From Chromobacterium haemolyticum (GTDB lineage: Bacteria > Pseudomonadota > Gammaproteobacteria > Burkholderiales > Chromobacteriaceae), in NCBI RefSeq assembly GCF_002081825.1, contig NZ_MUKU01000028.1, forward strand, positions 1 through 64,000: 64,000 nt of DNA, given 5' to 3'. Shown in pieces: positions 1-8,185 of this stretch. The notes under the pieces are model-generated. The model saw only the letters and a program-made list of their open reading frames with translations. It did not search any database and was not told the DNA's origin. The first letter of the stretch is position 1, and each line of letters opens with the position of its first letter. The position numbers were made by a program, and so were the translations under genes.

Positions 1-1
1 C

Positions 2-232
2 AGCGTCAGACCGACGGATCTGAGCTTTACGACGGCGCTGCATTATTTGCGCTACGAGTGGAGCTGGCTAGCAATCAGCAGCCCCGGCACCTTGCCGGCG
101 CGGCTGCTTCGCCTGCGCGAGCGCTTGGGTGAATTGCTACTTTCGAAACAACGGCGAGGGCGTGAATGCCCTCGCGTTGTGAAAAAGCAGCCGTCCCGTT
201 ACCCGATCAAACAAGTTCGATCCGCTAAGTGA
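2..232 (+). CDS. IS4-family transposase, C-terminal end (partial)
   Basis: The frame is open from the first bases and ends in TGA at 230-232, so the window starts inside this gene. The visible 76 residues contain PTDLSFTTALHYLR, an SPGTLPARL stretch and a basic tail with PRVVKK and RYPIKQ. This is the usual ending of IS4-type DDE transposases, in the region after the catalytic glutamate. No catalytic residue lies inside the window, so activity cannot be judged. A terminator follows within 10 bases. The position next to an exopolysaccharide operon suggests an insertion at the edge of that locus. The family call rests on the look of the tail and is moderately secure; the element's left end and inverted repeats are not visible. 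Confidence 0.66.
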   Translation, partial: SVRPTDLSFTTALHYLRYEWSWLAISSPGTLPARLLRLRERLGELLLSKQRRGRECPRVVKKQPSRYPIKQVRSAK

Positions 233-240
233 ACGGCATT

Positions 241-262
241 ACCGCCTTGGCGGTGCTTTTTT
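241..262 (+). terminator. Rho-independent terminator after the transposase
   Basis: ACCGCC and GGCGGT form a six-base stem with a two-base loop, followed by GCTTTTTT. It lies 8 bases after the transposase stop and separates it from the convergent wzz-like gene. The tight loop suggests the top pair opens in practice. Confidence 0.7.
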
Positions 263-268
263 GAGTAC

Positions 269-1456
269 TCAGCTTTCTTTGAAGGCTAAGGCAAACTCGC
301 GTAAACGCCCAGACTGTTTAGCGGCGATCATGCGGTCACGCAGGAAGGCCAGCAGAATGCCTATCGCCAGACCGCCAAAGATACCCAGCAAGGTGATCTG
401 CGCACGCTTGGGCTTGCTCCTCAGCTCAGGAATGTCCGCCTTATCTAGTACCTGAATTTGAGAAGAGTCCTTGGCCTCCTCGATACGAGCCAACTCGTAT
501 TGTTTGGAGAGCAGTTCAAAGATGGTTTCCTGATATTTGACATCCCGTAACCGGCGCAGATACTCAAGCCCAGACTGAGGCATTTTGCCAGTTGGCACCA
601 TCACGTCACCAGCGGTCTCTTTGCCGGTTTCCAGCTTGGCTAGTTGGGTTTTTAAGCCGGCAAGTTCTTGGCTTGTACGCTGGTACAACGGATTCTGCTC
701 AGTTGCATAACTACGCATGGCTTCCAGCTGCACCTCTTTAGCCGCGATGGTGGCTTTAAGCTGAGTGACTGTACCCATGATTGCCGATACCTGCCCTTCC
801 GGTTGTATCATGCCGGTGCGCTCCTGGGTTTGGCGCAGCGCTGTTTCAGCTTCTGCAAGTTGTGCTTTGGTTTGCTTGAGCTGGTTTTCAAAGAACAGGC
901 GCCGCTTGGCTGCGTCGGTCACAGCTAGGTTTTGATTCAGTTTGATAAGTTGCTCGATATAGGCATTAGCCAGCTTGGCAGCAAACTGAGGCTCTGGATC
1001 ATCCACGCTGATGGTGATTATGCCGTCTTTACCACTACTAATTGCGCTGGCATTTTTCAACTCTTTGCGGGTGGCATCCAGAGAGTCCGTTTGATAGCGC
1101 TGCTTTAGCTTGAATTGCTGAATCAAATTGTCGGCAATGGTTCTGCTTTGCAGCATGCCAATATAAAGATCGTTTGGATTCTTCAGACCGGAGACGTTGC
1201 CAGCAACACCGGCTAAGCCACCTAGCTGTCCCAGCAGGGCGCTCATGCCGGCGCTCTGCTGCTGTGGGGGCAAGATTTTTGCGGTCGAGGTAAACGTGGG
1301 CGGCAGCAATAGGCTTAATAGTAGTGCAGCCCCCCCTAGGCTGATGGCGCTGCCTATAATCCAGTATTTTTGTTGCGCCAATACCCGAATGATTTCCAGA
1401 AGGCTGATCTCTTCGGAGTCGTCGTGTGATCGTGTGGTGTTCTCATTCATGGACAT
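269..1456 (-). CDS. Wzz/GNVR-type polysaccharide co-polymerase (chain-length determinant)
   Basis: A 395-residue inner-membrane protein with the two-helix architecture of Wzz/PCP proteins. One membrane segment lies near residues 30-55 (YWIIGSAISLGG), then a long periplasmic coiled-coil region rich in Q, E and K, then a second segment near 350-375 preceded by the proline-rich PELRSKPKRAQ. There is no C-terminal tyrosine kinase domain, so it is a PCP-1/3-like protein and not a Wzc. Such proteins set chain length and couple to the OPX exporter. It is the last gene of the exopolysaccharide operon, 32 bases after the wza-like gene. I chose ATG at 1456, which has a GGA seven bases upstream; a TTG at 1462 and an ATG at 1450 are alternatives. 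Confidence 0.85.
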   Translation of the reverse strand: MSMNENTTRSHDDSEEISLLEIIRVLAQQKYWIIGSAISLGGAALLLSLLLPPTFTSTAKILPPQQQSAGMSALLGQLGGLAGVAGNVSGLKNPNDLYIGMLQSRTIADNLIQQFKLKQRYQTDSLDATRKELKNASAISSGKDGIITISVDDPEPQFAAKLANAYIEQLIKLNQNLAVTDAAKRRLFFENQLKQTKAQLAEAETALRQTQERTGMIQPEGQVSAIMGTVTQLKATIAAKEVQLEAMRSYATEQNPLYQRTSQELAGLKTQLAKLETGKETAGDVMVPTGKMPQSGLEYLRRLRDVKYQETIFELLSKQYELARIEEAKDSSQIQVLDKADIPELRSKPKRAQITLLGIFGGLAIGILLAFLRDRMIAAKQSGRLREFALAFKES

Positions 1457-1488
1457 AATCAATTCCAGATGTTAAGGCGGCGAATCGC

Positions 1489-3408
1489 TTATTTCAGGAC
1501 TTTAAGGCCGGCAGCACCCAAGCCGAACTGATAAAGAATCGAGGTCCATTCTTTCAAAGACTGGGTCCAGCTACTGCTGACGACCTCGTCAGGAACGACA
1601 ATGGTATCGCCTGGATTGATGCGCTTGCCGCCCAGGCTGGAGAACCAGCCGGCGTTATTGTTGCTGGCTACAGTGCCGTCCGCCCGTAGCACATAGGTGG
1701 CGGATTTATCGCCGGTCTGGGTGATGCCACCTGCGAGATCAAGGTAGTCTTTGACCGCGCGTTGCGGGCGATAGATGAAGGCATTGCTTTGATAGACTGC
1801 ACCTAAAACATTGACGGTGCCTGGCCGACGCGGAATGGTGATGGTATCGCCATTTTGCAATGGCAGGTCTGGCAGGTCTTTGACCTGGGCATCAGCTCCG
1901 TTGAGTTCCAGTACGACTCTACCTTCGGCTTTAACCGTGCGCATTTTCTCGGCTAGCTTGCGTTGACGCTCCACTTCCGCAGTGATGGCGGTGACATTGT
2001 CTTTGTCGGTTTGTTTGGAGAGCCTGGCTGCAGCGGTCTGCTCCAGTTCTTTCTCAAAGCGGGAGGCCACCTCATCCAGTTTGAGTTGCTGCTCTTTACG
2101 TATGCTTTCACGCTGCAAGGCAGTAGCAAAGATATAGCCATATTCGGTTGCCCCACCCAAACGCATGACTAGCTCGCGCAGTGTTTCTCCCTTTTGCAGT
2201 TGAAAAGTGCCGGTCTGTTTGACTTCACCGCTGATCCGGACAAACTCGGTTTCTTGGCGGACGTCTACCGGCAAAGCGCCAGGAGCGAACACTCGGAAAA
2301 TATCACCTGCGACCAGCTTGAGTTGTTTCAAAGATGGCGCATTGATGTTGCTGGTATCGGGGCTCGCCTGCCATTGCAAGGCGAATTGATTGTCCGTGTT
2401 TTTCTCCAGCCGCCATGCCTTGTTTTCCGCTGCGGACTCCAGGCCGCCAGCCCAACGCAACAAGTCCGCGGCGCTTTCTCCTTCGGAGAACTCATAAATC
2501 GCGGGGTGTTTGACGTCGCCTAGCAGAGCTGCTCTTTTACCAGCAGGGGAGATACGAACGACGTCTCCATCACGTAGGGTCAGATCGGTTGATTTGTCGC
2601 CATCAACCAGAATCTTGTATAAGTCGAGAGTGCCGACTGGTTTGCCATCGCGCATCAGTTGGATGTTACGCATCGAGCCATTGTCATTGGGGCCGCCGGA
2701 GGCGAACAGCGCATTCAATAATGTGCTCATTCCGCTCAGGGTATAACTTCCTGGGGCTTGGGCATTACCGACCACATAGACTTGCACTGCTCGCGCTTGC
2801 AGTAGGCTGGCGCTGAGCTCGAAGTTGTTGAAAACGCGAGAAACGCTTTTTTTGAGGGTGTCTTGCAAGTCCTTGAACTTGATGCCGGCAACAGCTACTG
2901 AGCCGACACGGGGCAGGTAGACTGTGCCGTTGCGTTCGACGGTCAGGGTCAGGTCAATGTCGACCATTCCCCAGCCTTTGACCTGAATTTGATCTCCCAC
3001 CCCGATGATGTAATCAGGGTTGACCTGCGCCGCATCGGTTGGCGCAAAAGTCGATGGCGGGCTGTTGAACAGATCGCTGCCAAAAATTGGCAAGGTTTTA
3101 CTTGTTGCTACCCGTACAAACTCAACAAATGGGCTAAGTTGCTGCTCATCTTGTTTGCGTGCCTGAATAGGCCGCATTGGGTTTGCTTGCCCAAAACGCG
3201 TCGCTTGATAGGGGAGGGGTTGCTGGTTGGCAATATTGGGCATGCCGAATGAGGGGTCATTGTCATAGCCCTGCATCATCGTTTCCGAAAAGGCACTGGC
3301 AGCAGGCCTGCCATTTGGGGCGGAATGGGCAGATGCTGCGCTGAGGGCGAATATGCCCGCGATAAGGCTGATGGAGGCGCCGCTTGAAATGTTTTTGAAG
3401 TTTTCCAT
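1489..3408 (-). CDS. OPX-family polysaccharide export protein (Wza/GfcE-like, several SLBB domains)
   Basis: A 639-residue exported protein. After an N-terminal signal-like segment ending near SAHSAP comes a Poly_export domain (about 115-200, with YIIGVGDQIQVKGWG and NGTVYLPRVG). Several SLBB beta-grasp repeats follow (VVGNAQAPGSYTLSG, LLGDVKHPAIYEF, ISGEVKQTGTFQLQKGE, VLGAVYQSNAFIY). A charged helix near 440-490 and a C-terminal hydrophobic helix (SILYQFGLGAAGLKVL) complete it. OPX proteins form the periplasmic and outer-membrane export channel with a Wzz-type partner, which is the next gene. It lacks the lipobox cysteine of Escherichia coli Wza, so outer-membrane attachment must differ or be absent. 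It is 28 bases downstream of the YjbH-PAP2 gene and is probably translated from the same mRNA. Confidence 0.86.
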   Translation of the reverse strand: MENFKNISSGASISLIAGIFALSAASAHSAPNGRPAASAFSETMMQGYDNDPSFGMPNIANQQPLPYQATRFGQANPMRPIQARKQDEQQLSPFVEFVRVATSKTLPIFGSDLFNSPPSTFAPTDAAQVNPDYIIGVGDQIQVKGWGMVDIDLTLTVERNGTVYLPRVGSVAVAGIKFKDLQDTLKKSVSRVFNNFELSASLLQARAVQVYVVGNAQAPGSYTLSGMSTLLNALFASGGPNDNGSMRNIQLMRDGKPVGTLDLYKILVDGDKSTDLTLRDGDVVRISPAGKRAALLGDVKHPAIYEFSEGESAADLLRWAGGLESAAENKAWRLEKNTDNQFALQWQASPDTSNINAPSLKQLKLVAGDIFRVFAPGALPVDVRQETEFVRISGEVKQTGTFQLQKGETLRELVMRLGGATEYGYIFATALQRESIRKEQQLKLDEVASRFEKELEQTAAARLSKQTDKDNVTAITAEVERQRKLAEKMRTVKAEGRVVLELNGADAQVKDLPDLPLQNGDTITIPRRPGTVNVLGAVYQSNAFIYRPQRAVKDYLDLAGGITQTGDKSATYVLRADGTVASNNNAGWFSSLGGKRINPGDTIVVPDEVVSSSWTQSLKEWTSILYQFGLGAAGLKVLK

Positions 3409-3436
3409 TGCTTATAAGGCCATATTCAATAGTTAT

Positions 3437-6289
3437 TCAGTTTAATGATTTCGAAATTTGGATACCGGCTTGATTGGGCCCAATCATCATCGTGGTACGG
3501 TATCGGGACTCATCCCGTTGAGCCTGCCACAGCCAGGCGCCGGAAGCGTAGCCAAGCAGGCTGCCCGCAGCGACATCCGATAGCCAATGTTCTTTGCCGG
3601 CAACCCTGCCCAGCGCGCCGATTGCGGCCAAACCGTAGAGCCAAGGTTGGTCATATTCTTTGGCGAAGGGAGTGACGGCTCCAAATAGCGCCGCCGCATG
3701 GTTGGAGGTGAAGCTGCTTTGGAAGCGGGCGGCATCGGCACCTTGCTTTCGCCATGGACTATCACTGCTGTCGGGGCGGGCTCTATTGACCAAGCCTTTG
3801 AATGCAATGCTGCCGGCACTTGCCAGCGCCGCGGACTCAAGGGAAATCAGGCCGGTATTACTCAAACGCTCATCGCCGAAGGCGAAAGCGCTGCCAGCCA
3901 GGCCGATTGCCATGAGAGGCGCGGCATCACCGATATGTTTCCAGCCGCGCAGCAGGCGATGATCTTGTCGTTTGCTAATTGCCTTATTAATGGGCTTGTC
4001 CAGCACCATGGCCGCCAGGGTTAGCCCAGCTGCGGTTGTCAGTGCGCTAGTCTTGTCGTCTAGGCGGGAAAATTGCTGGCCGCTATCCTCGAGACGCAGG
4101 CGTATCGCAGGCCAAGGCTGGAAGGTCGGCAATGGCGGGTTGACTACCGGAAGGTTTTTCTCATCGGCGCGCTCCGCAAAATTGCCAAGGCCGTCATACA
4201 TTTCCATATCACGACGAGGATCGCTGAGAATGTCGTATAGGTCGCCTGGCGACATGACCATTTGGCCAACGTCCCGAGTCCATGGTGACAGGGAAAAATT
4301 ACCAACAGCTTGAGTGTCCAAGGTCAGCATGCTGTTCAGCGGGATGGATATGAACAGACCCTTATCTTTATAAGGTGAGCTCGACGTGCCGGGGGAGGTG
4401 ATGTCGTTGCCATTGGTGCTGGTATACCAAGCGCCAATCTCTATGCCTGAGTGGAAGCGGCGCTTTACTTCGAGACGTGCTCCCATGTCTTTGGCCAGAA
4501 AACGGCCGGCGCGGACTGTTGCGGTCACATTCATTGGCAACCGGTAGTGCAGGGCGGCGAGAGCGGTTACGGTTTGATAATCGCGCTTGCCGAACCAGCC
4601 CTTGACGTCGCGCTGTTGCAGCGCATCGACAGTGAGGTCTACCGCCCAGTGCCGGGTCTCCGGGAAATACAAGACTTGGCCGCCTGCGCCACGGAACATC
4701 TCCTCATAAATACCGGCGGAGGCGCGAGCATAGGTATTGGCTCCAAAAGTCAGATATTGATTGAGCAGCAGGCGATCGAGTTTGGGGGTATTGGTTTTTT
4801 TATAATCGGCTACATCGGAGCGGACATGAGGCAGTAGACTATTCGATGGTTGTTTGACGCCAGAAACCGTATTGTACAAATTGGTACTCAAGGCGCTATT
4901 CAGGTATAGACCGCTACCCAGTCTTTTGGTGTAGGTTGCCGCTGCGGCGATCTCGTAACGGAAGGCTCCGCTGGGGTCGTTAAAATAGACGCCTGTTTTT
5001 GGCACAAGGCGGAAGCGGTTGGCTTCATTGTCTTCTGCATTGATCTGGACAATGTCGCCATCTTTACCTGCCATGACCTCCAAGCTAACGCCGTCCCGAA
5101 TGGTAGAGGCCAATTGCTCGGCCGAGCGCTCCGCCAGTTCCGCATCTCTGCCTGGCTTGACCGAGACGCTTTCCAGAAAAGTTTGCCGATCGACTTTGCC
5201 CAGCAAGTAGTTGTTCAGTACCGTCAAATTAAAGAAACTATAGGTGACGATAGGCTGTTCCAGCTTGGTGTATACGACGCGGATATTGCGTGTTTCTATC
5301 GGAGCAAAATAAAGGGCGGTACGCACTGCGCGGCCAACGGCGCGCCCTACATTGGAAATACGACTATTGGAGAGCTCCAGGAGCAGCTCATCGCCCTGAG
5401 CGCTGAGACGGATATTCTTGAAGTCTTGTCGGCTGAGTGCAGATACCAAGTGGTGGCCATAACTGGTATCGTTTTGCCACAGGCTAAGCGTTGGGCGGAT
5501 CGGAACCTCCGGGCTGCCGGAGAAATACGCGGGTTCAGAGATTTTGGGAACAAACTCACGTTCATTGAGGGGGATTTCAATGGATGCGTTCAGGCTGGTG
5601 TGGGTGTTTTGTTTGGCAAGCTGTAGTCCTAACCAACCCCAACGGTATTCTATGCCAGCCGCTGGGCCTTTTTTTCTTTGATTGGCAAAGGTATCTACAG
5701 CACGAAAATCTTTTGGGTAATTGTTGGCGTCGTATTCGGCTACCAACGACCAGTTCGGATAATTTCTAGGGGTCCAGCGGACCCCGCCAAAAGGACCTTC
5801 TATACGTCCCGAGGCGAAGCCAATTGATGCCTCTAGATTAGGTTGTAAATGTTTGCTGGCAACAATATAATTGCCGCGCCATAAGGCTGTGCCGAATATG
5901 TCTGTGCGTCCATAGGATAGGGCTGGCCACGTCGAAGTTTCAGAGAATATCTGCCACTTGGTGTCAATGGCCTTGTCTTTAAAACTGCCATAGCCACCAC
6001 CATATTGTTGATCATTAAAACCAGCAATGCCGGATATTGAGGTGTAGCGTCCTGAGATTTCTAAAAATGGCAGGATGGTTGCCGAGGTCAAGAGGGTATC
6101 ATAAGGCTTGTCTGTGCTGAAACCAAAGCTCAGAGAACCATCGCGGCCAACATCAGCGGATGGCATATTGATATAGCCAAGCTGACCATTTAGGCTTGGT
6201 TGAGCTAAAGTGTATGGCGCGTAATAATATGCCCCACTAATTAAAACCCCTTTGATTATCCCGCTGCGCAAAGAAAGTGTAAGTGACAC
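3437..6289 (-). CDS. YjbH/GfcD-like outer-membrane protein fused to a PAP2 phosphatase
   Basis: A 950-residue protein made of two units. Residues 1 to about 740 look like the YjbH/GfcD exopolysaccharide family: signal peptide ending near TLAQ, QLGYINMPSADV, then many short beta-strand-like segments typical of an outer-membrane barrel. Residues from about 760 to 930 carry a complete acid-phosphatase (PAP2) signature with correct spacing: K831-X6-R838-P839, TSNH with H864, and R895-X5-H901-X3-D905. All catalytic positions are present. PAP2 enzymes remove phosphate from lipid or pyrophosphate carriers, so a role in recycling the polyprenyl carrier or trimming the exported polymer is possible; that is inference. 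The start is a GTG without a clear ribosome binding site. Confidence 0.84.
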   Translation of the reverse strand: MSLTLSLRSGIIKGVLISGAYYYAPYTLAQPSLNGQLGYINMPSADVGRDGSLSFGFSTDKPYDTLLTSATILPFLEISGRYTSISGIAGFNDQQYGGGYGSFKDKAIDTKWQIFSETSTWPALSYGRTDIFGTALWRGNYIVASKHLQPNLEASIGFASGRIEGPFGGVRWTPRNYPNWSLVAEYDANNYPKDFRAVDTFANQRKKGPAAGIEYRWGWLGLQLAKQNTHTSLNASIEIPLNEREFVPKISEPAYFSGSPEVPIRPTLSLWQNDTSYGHHLVSALSRQDFKNIRLSAQGDELLLELSNSRISNVGRAVGRAVRTALYFAPIETRNIRVVYTKLEQPIVTYSFFNLTVLNNYLLGKVDRQTFLESVSVKPGRDAELAERSAEQLASTIRDGVSLEVMAGKDGDIVQINAEDNEANRFRLVPKTGVYFNDPSGAFRYEIAAAATYTKRLGSGLYLNSALSTNLYNTVSGVKQPSNSLLPHVRSDVADYKKTNTPKLDRLLLNQYLTFGANTYARASAGIYEEMFRGAGGQVLYFPETRHWAVDLTVDALQQRDVKGWFGKRDYQTVTALAALHYRLPMNVTATVRAGRFLAKDMGARLEVKRRFHSGIEIGAWYTSTNGNDITSPGTSSSPYKDKGLFISIPLNSMLTLDTQAVGNFSLSPWTRDVGQMVMSPGDLYDILSDPRRDMEMYDGLGNFAERADEKNLPVVNPPLPTFQPWPAIRLRLEDSGQQFSRLDDKTSALTTAAGLTLAAMVLDKPINKAISKRQDHRLLRGWKHIGDAAPLMAIGLAGSAFAFGDERLSNTGLISLESAALASAGSIAFKGLVNRARPDSSDSPWRKQGADAARFQSSFTSNHAAALFGAVTPFAKEYDQPWLYGLAAIGALGRVAGKEHWLSDVAAGSLLGYASGAWLWQAQRDESRYRTTMMIGPNQAGIQISKSLN

Positions 6290-6379
6290 AATATTTTGAA
6301 TTATTTAAATTTTCTATGATGCTATGGGGGAATGTTTTTTCGGATCGCCGCATAGCCCAAAATTTTAAGAGCATAAAAC

Positions 6380-6421
6380 ATCAGGCAGCTATCTCTGCTT
6401 GTCGAAGATAAACTGCCTGAT
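6380..6421 (-). other. Inverted repeat between gfcA-like gene and YjbH-PAP2 gene
   Basis: ATCAGGCAG at 6380-6388 and CTGCCTGAT at 6413-6421 are perfect nine-base complements with a 24-base loop. A second, smaller dyad (TGACCT/AGGTCA, 6441-6463) lies next to it. Neither is followed by a clear T-run on the minus strand. They sit in the 187-base gap after the abundant-looking small secreted protein gene and could act as an mRNA processing or attenuation structure that lowers expression of the downstream export genes. The function is inferred. Confidence 0.5.
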
Positions 6422-6476
6422 TAATACAGCTAAGTCCATATGACCTAAGCGATAATCAGGTCAAATGGGTAGTCTG

Positions 6477-6746
6477 TTAGTGATGAGTGGTCGCGGAGTG
6501 GCTGGTGGAGGAGTCGCTGTTACTCGAGACCGCTACGGCAGCCGCTACAGCTGCGCCGATAGCAGCAATAGTGCCAACGCTCAAGCCAGCAATGCCTGCA
6601 GTGGTGCCGGCGGCGCCTGCGGCAGCTGCAGAGGTAGTGCCAGCAGCGCTAGAGCCAGCGGCGGAGGTGGCGGCAGCTTCTTCTGCGGCGAATGCCGGGG
6701 CAGAAAGCACGCCAGCCAGAGCGATCAGCATGATTTTCTTCAACAT
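6477..6746 (-). CDS. GfcA/YjbE-like small secreted Ala/Ser/Thr-rich protein
   Basis: Eighty-nine residues: a signal peptide (MLKKIMLIALAGVLSAPAFA, cleavage after AFA), then low-complexity A, S, T and G, a hydrophobic glycine/alanine stretch (AGLSVGTIAAIGAAVAAAV) and a histidine-ending Ser/Thr tail. This matches the make-up of YjbE/GfcA proteins that head gfc and yjb polysaccharide operons. Low complexity makes homology hard to prove, so context carries weight. ATG at 6746 has AAGGA eight bases upstream and is preferred over an in-frame start at 6782. It is the first gene of the operon and has a good sigma-70 promoter just upstream. Confidence 0.7.
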   Translation of the reverse strand: MLKKIMLIALAGVLSAPAFAAEEAAATSAAGSSAAGTTSAAAAGAAGTTAGIAGLSVGTIAAIGAAVAAAVAVSSNSDSSTSHSATTHH

Positions 6747-6809
6747 GACAAAGTCCTTATATATTCGAAAAGATGGGCACAAGAATATTTGCGAGATACT
6801 ACAAGCTGC

Positions 6810-6838
6810 ATCATAAGACAGCGCATTGGCTTTAGCAA
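6810..6838 (-). promoter_or_regulatory. Sigma-70-type promoter of the exopolysaccharide operon
   Basis: On the minus strand TTGCTA (6833-6838) and TATGAT (6810-6815) are separated by exactly 17 bases. The predicted start lies near 6803, leaving a leader of about 57 bases before the gfcA-like ATG. It is the best promoter match in the 143-base gap after thrB. Confidence 0.62.
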
Positions 6839-6889
6839 AGTGAATGCTGTATGACGTGCGCTATTTCACGGCTTAACTAGGGCTTATAC

Positions 6890-7822
6890 TCAAAAGTGCA
6901 GGCGAGTTCTATGGGAGCTGAGAACGGCTAGAAAAACACTAGGATCCTTAGTGTAGGTCATCTCGCCCGCCGTCGGGAAATGCAGATCCTGCAGCCGCGA
7001 AACCCAGAAGCGCAGCGCGGCAGCACGCAGCATCAGCGGCCAGGCCTTTTTCTCTTCCGAGGTGAGCCTGCGTTCCGACTGGTAGCCGGAGAGCAGAGCG
7101 GCGGCGCGTTCGTCGTCTATGCCGTGGTCCGCGTTGCGGGCCCAGTCGTTGACCGCGATGGCCAGGTCGTAGAGCAGCACGTCGTTGCAGGCATAGTAGA
7201 AGTCGATGAAGCCGGCTATGCGGTCGCCGTCCAGCAGTACATTGTCGCGGAACAAGTCGGCGTGGATCACGCCCGAGGGCAGGTGATCGAAGCGGTGGCT
7301 GTCCTGAAACTGCACCTCCTCGCGCAGCAAGGCGGCGGAGTCTTCGTCCATGTGAGAGTAGACCTGGCGCGCGGTTTCGCTCCACCAACGCGGGCCGCGG
7401 GGATTTGCCATCTTGCCGGGGAAGGTGGCGCCGGCGATATGCATTTGCGCCAGCATCTCGCCGACGGCGCGACATTGCGCCGGGGTCGGCTCCGCGATGT
7501 CGGCGCCGTCCAGGCAGCTGACCAGGCAAGCCGGCTTGCCGGCCAGCATCGAGGCGAACTGGTCGGTGTTGTCGGCTACCGGCGCCGGGCAGGCTACGCC
7601 GTGGCGCGCCAAGTGGCTCATCAGCGTCAGGTAATAGGGCAGTTCCTGCAGCTTCAGCGCTTCAAACAGCGTCAGCACGTAGCGACCGTGCGTGGTGGTG
7701 ACGAAGTAATTGGTATTGGTGATGCCGGAGGCGATGCCCTGCAAGTCCAGCAACTGGCCCAAGGTGTAGCGCTTGAGCCATTCCTGCATCTGGTCATGGC
7801 TGACCGTGGTGTAAACAGACAT
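6890..7822 (-). CDS. thrB: Homoserine kinase, type II (ThrB, aminoglycoside-phosphotransferase fold)
   Basis: A 310-residue kinase that phosphorylates homoserine on the threonine branch. It has the APH fold used by pseudomonad and neisserial ThrB, not the GHMP fold of Escherichia coli ThrB. Visible motifs are SGITNTNYFV (nucleotide loop), the catalytic loop GVIHADLFRDNVL (HxDxxxxN) and the metal-binding GFIDFYYAC. It is full length. It follows the DUF2782 gene by 10 bases and is likely the last gene of a log-DUF2782-thrB transcript. Confidence 0.93.
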   Translation of the reverse strand: MSVYTTVSHDQMQEWLKRYTLGQLLDLQGIASGITNTNYFVTTTHGRYVLTLFEALKLQELPYYLTLMSHLARHGVACPAPVADNTDQFASMLAGKPACLVSCLDGADIAEPTPAQCRAVGEMLAQMHIAGATFPGKMANPRGPRWWSETARQVYSHMDEDSAALLREEVQFQDSHRFDHLPSGVIHADLFRDNVLLDGDRIAGFIDFYYACNDVLLYDLAIAVNDWARNADHGIDDERAAALLSGYQSERRLTSEEKKAWPLMLRAAALRFWVSRLQDLHFPTAGEMTYTKDPSVFLAVLSSHRTRLHF

Positions 7823-7832
7823 AGTTGCCCTC

Positions 7833-8159
7833 TCAGAACCGGATCAGCACCCAGCGCGGGATGATGATGCGGTTGGCGGGGTCGATCTGTTTCATGGAGC
7901 CGGAGCCGTTGTCGTCCATCAGGTAATAGGGCACGCCGTGCGACGGTGTCACCTTGACCATGTACAAATGGCCGTTGAGCCGGTATTCCTCGATCTTGTC
8001 TTCGCCCTTCTGGATGATGCGCACCTCCGGTTCCGCGGTAGCGGCGTTTTGTTCGCTGATCGTCGGCGGCGGCGGCACCGGGGTCTTGGCGGGAGGGGGC
8101 GTATCGGCCCAGGCGGCTGTCAATGGCAGCAGGGCGAGGGCGGCGAGCAGGCGGCGCAT
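7833..8159 (-). CDS. DUF2782 periplasmic protein
   Basis: A 108-residue protein with a signal peptide (MRRLLAALALLPLTAAWA), a proline-rich spacer (PPPAKTPVPPPP) and a small conserved domain with EVRIIQKGEDKIEEYRLNG, YYLMDDNG and IIIPRWVLIRF. This is the DUF2782 family, found beside polA and thrB in betaproteobacteria; its function is not established. ATG at 8159 has AAGGA seven bases upstream, so I chose it over the in-frame ATG at 8180. It starts 26 bases after the LOG-family gene. Confidence 0.85.
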   Translation of the reverse strand: MRRLLAALALLPLTAAWADTPPPAKTPVPPPPTISEQNAATAEPEVRIIQKGEDKIEEYRLNGHLYMVKVTPSHGVPYYLMDDNGSGSMKQIDPANRIIIPRWVLIRF

Positions 8160-8185
8160 GGCGTGGTCCTTGATTGTCATCAGTT

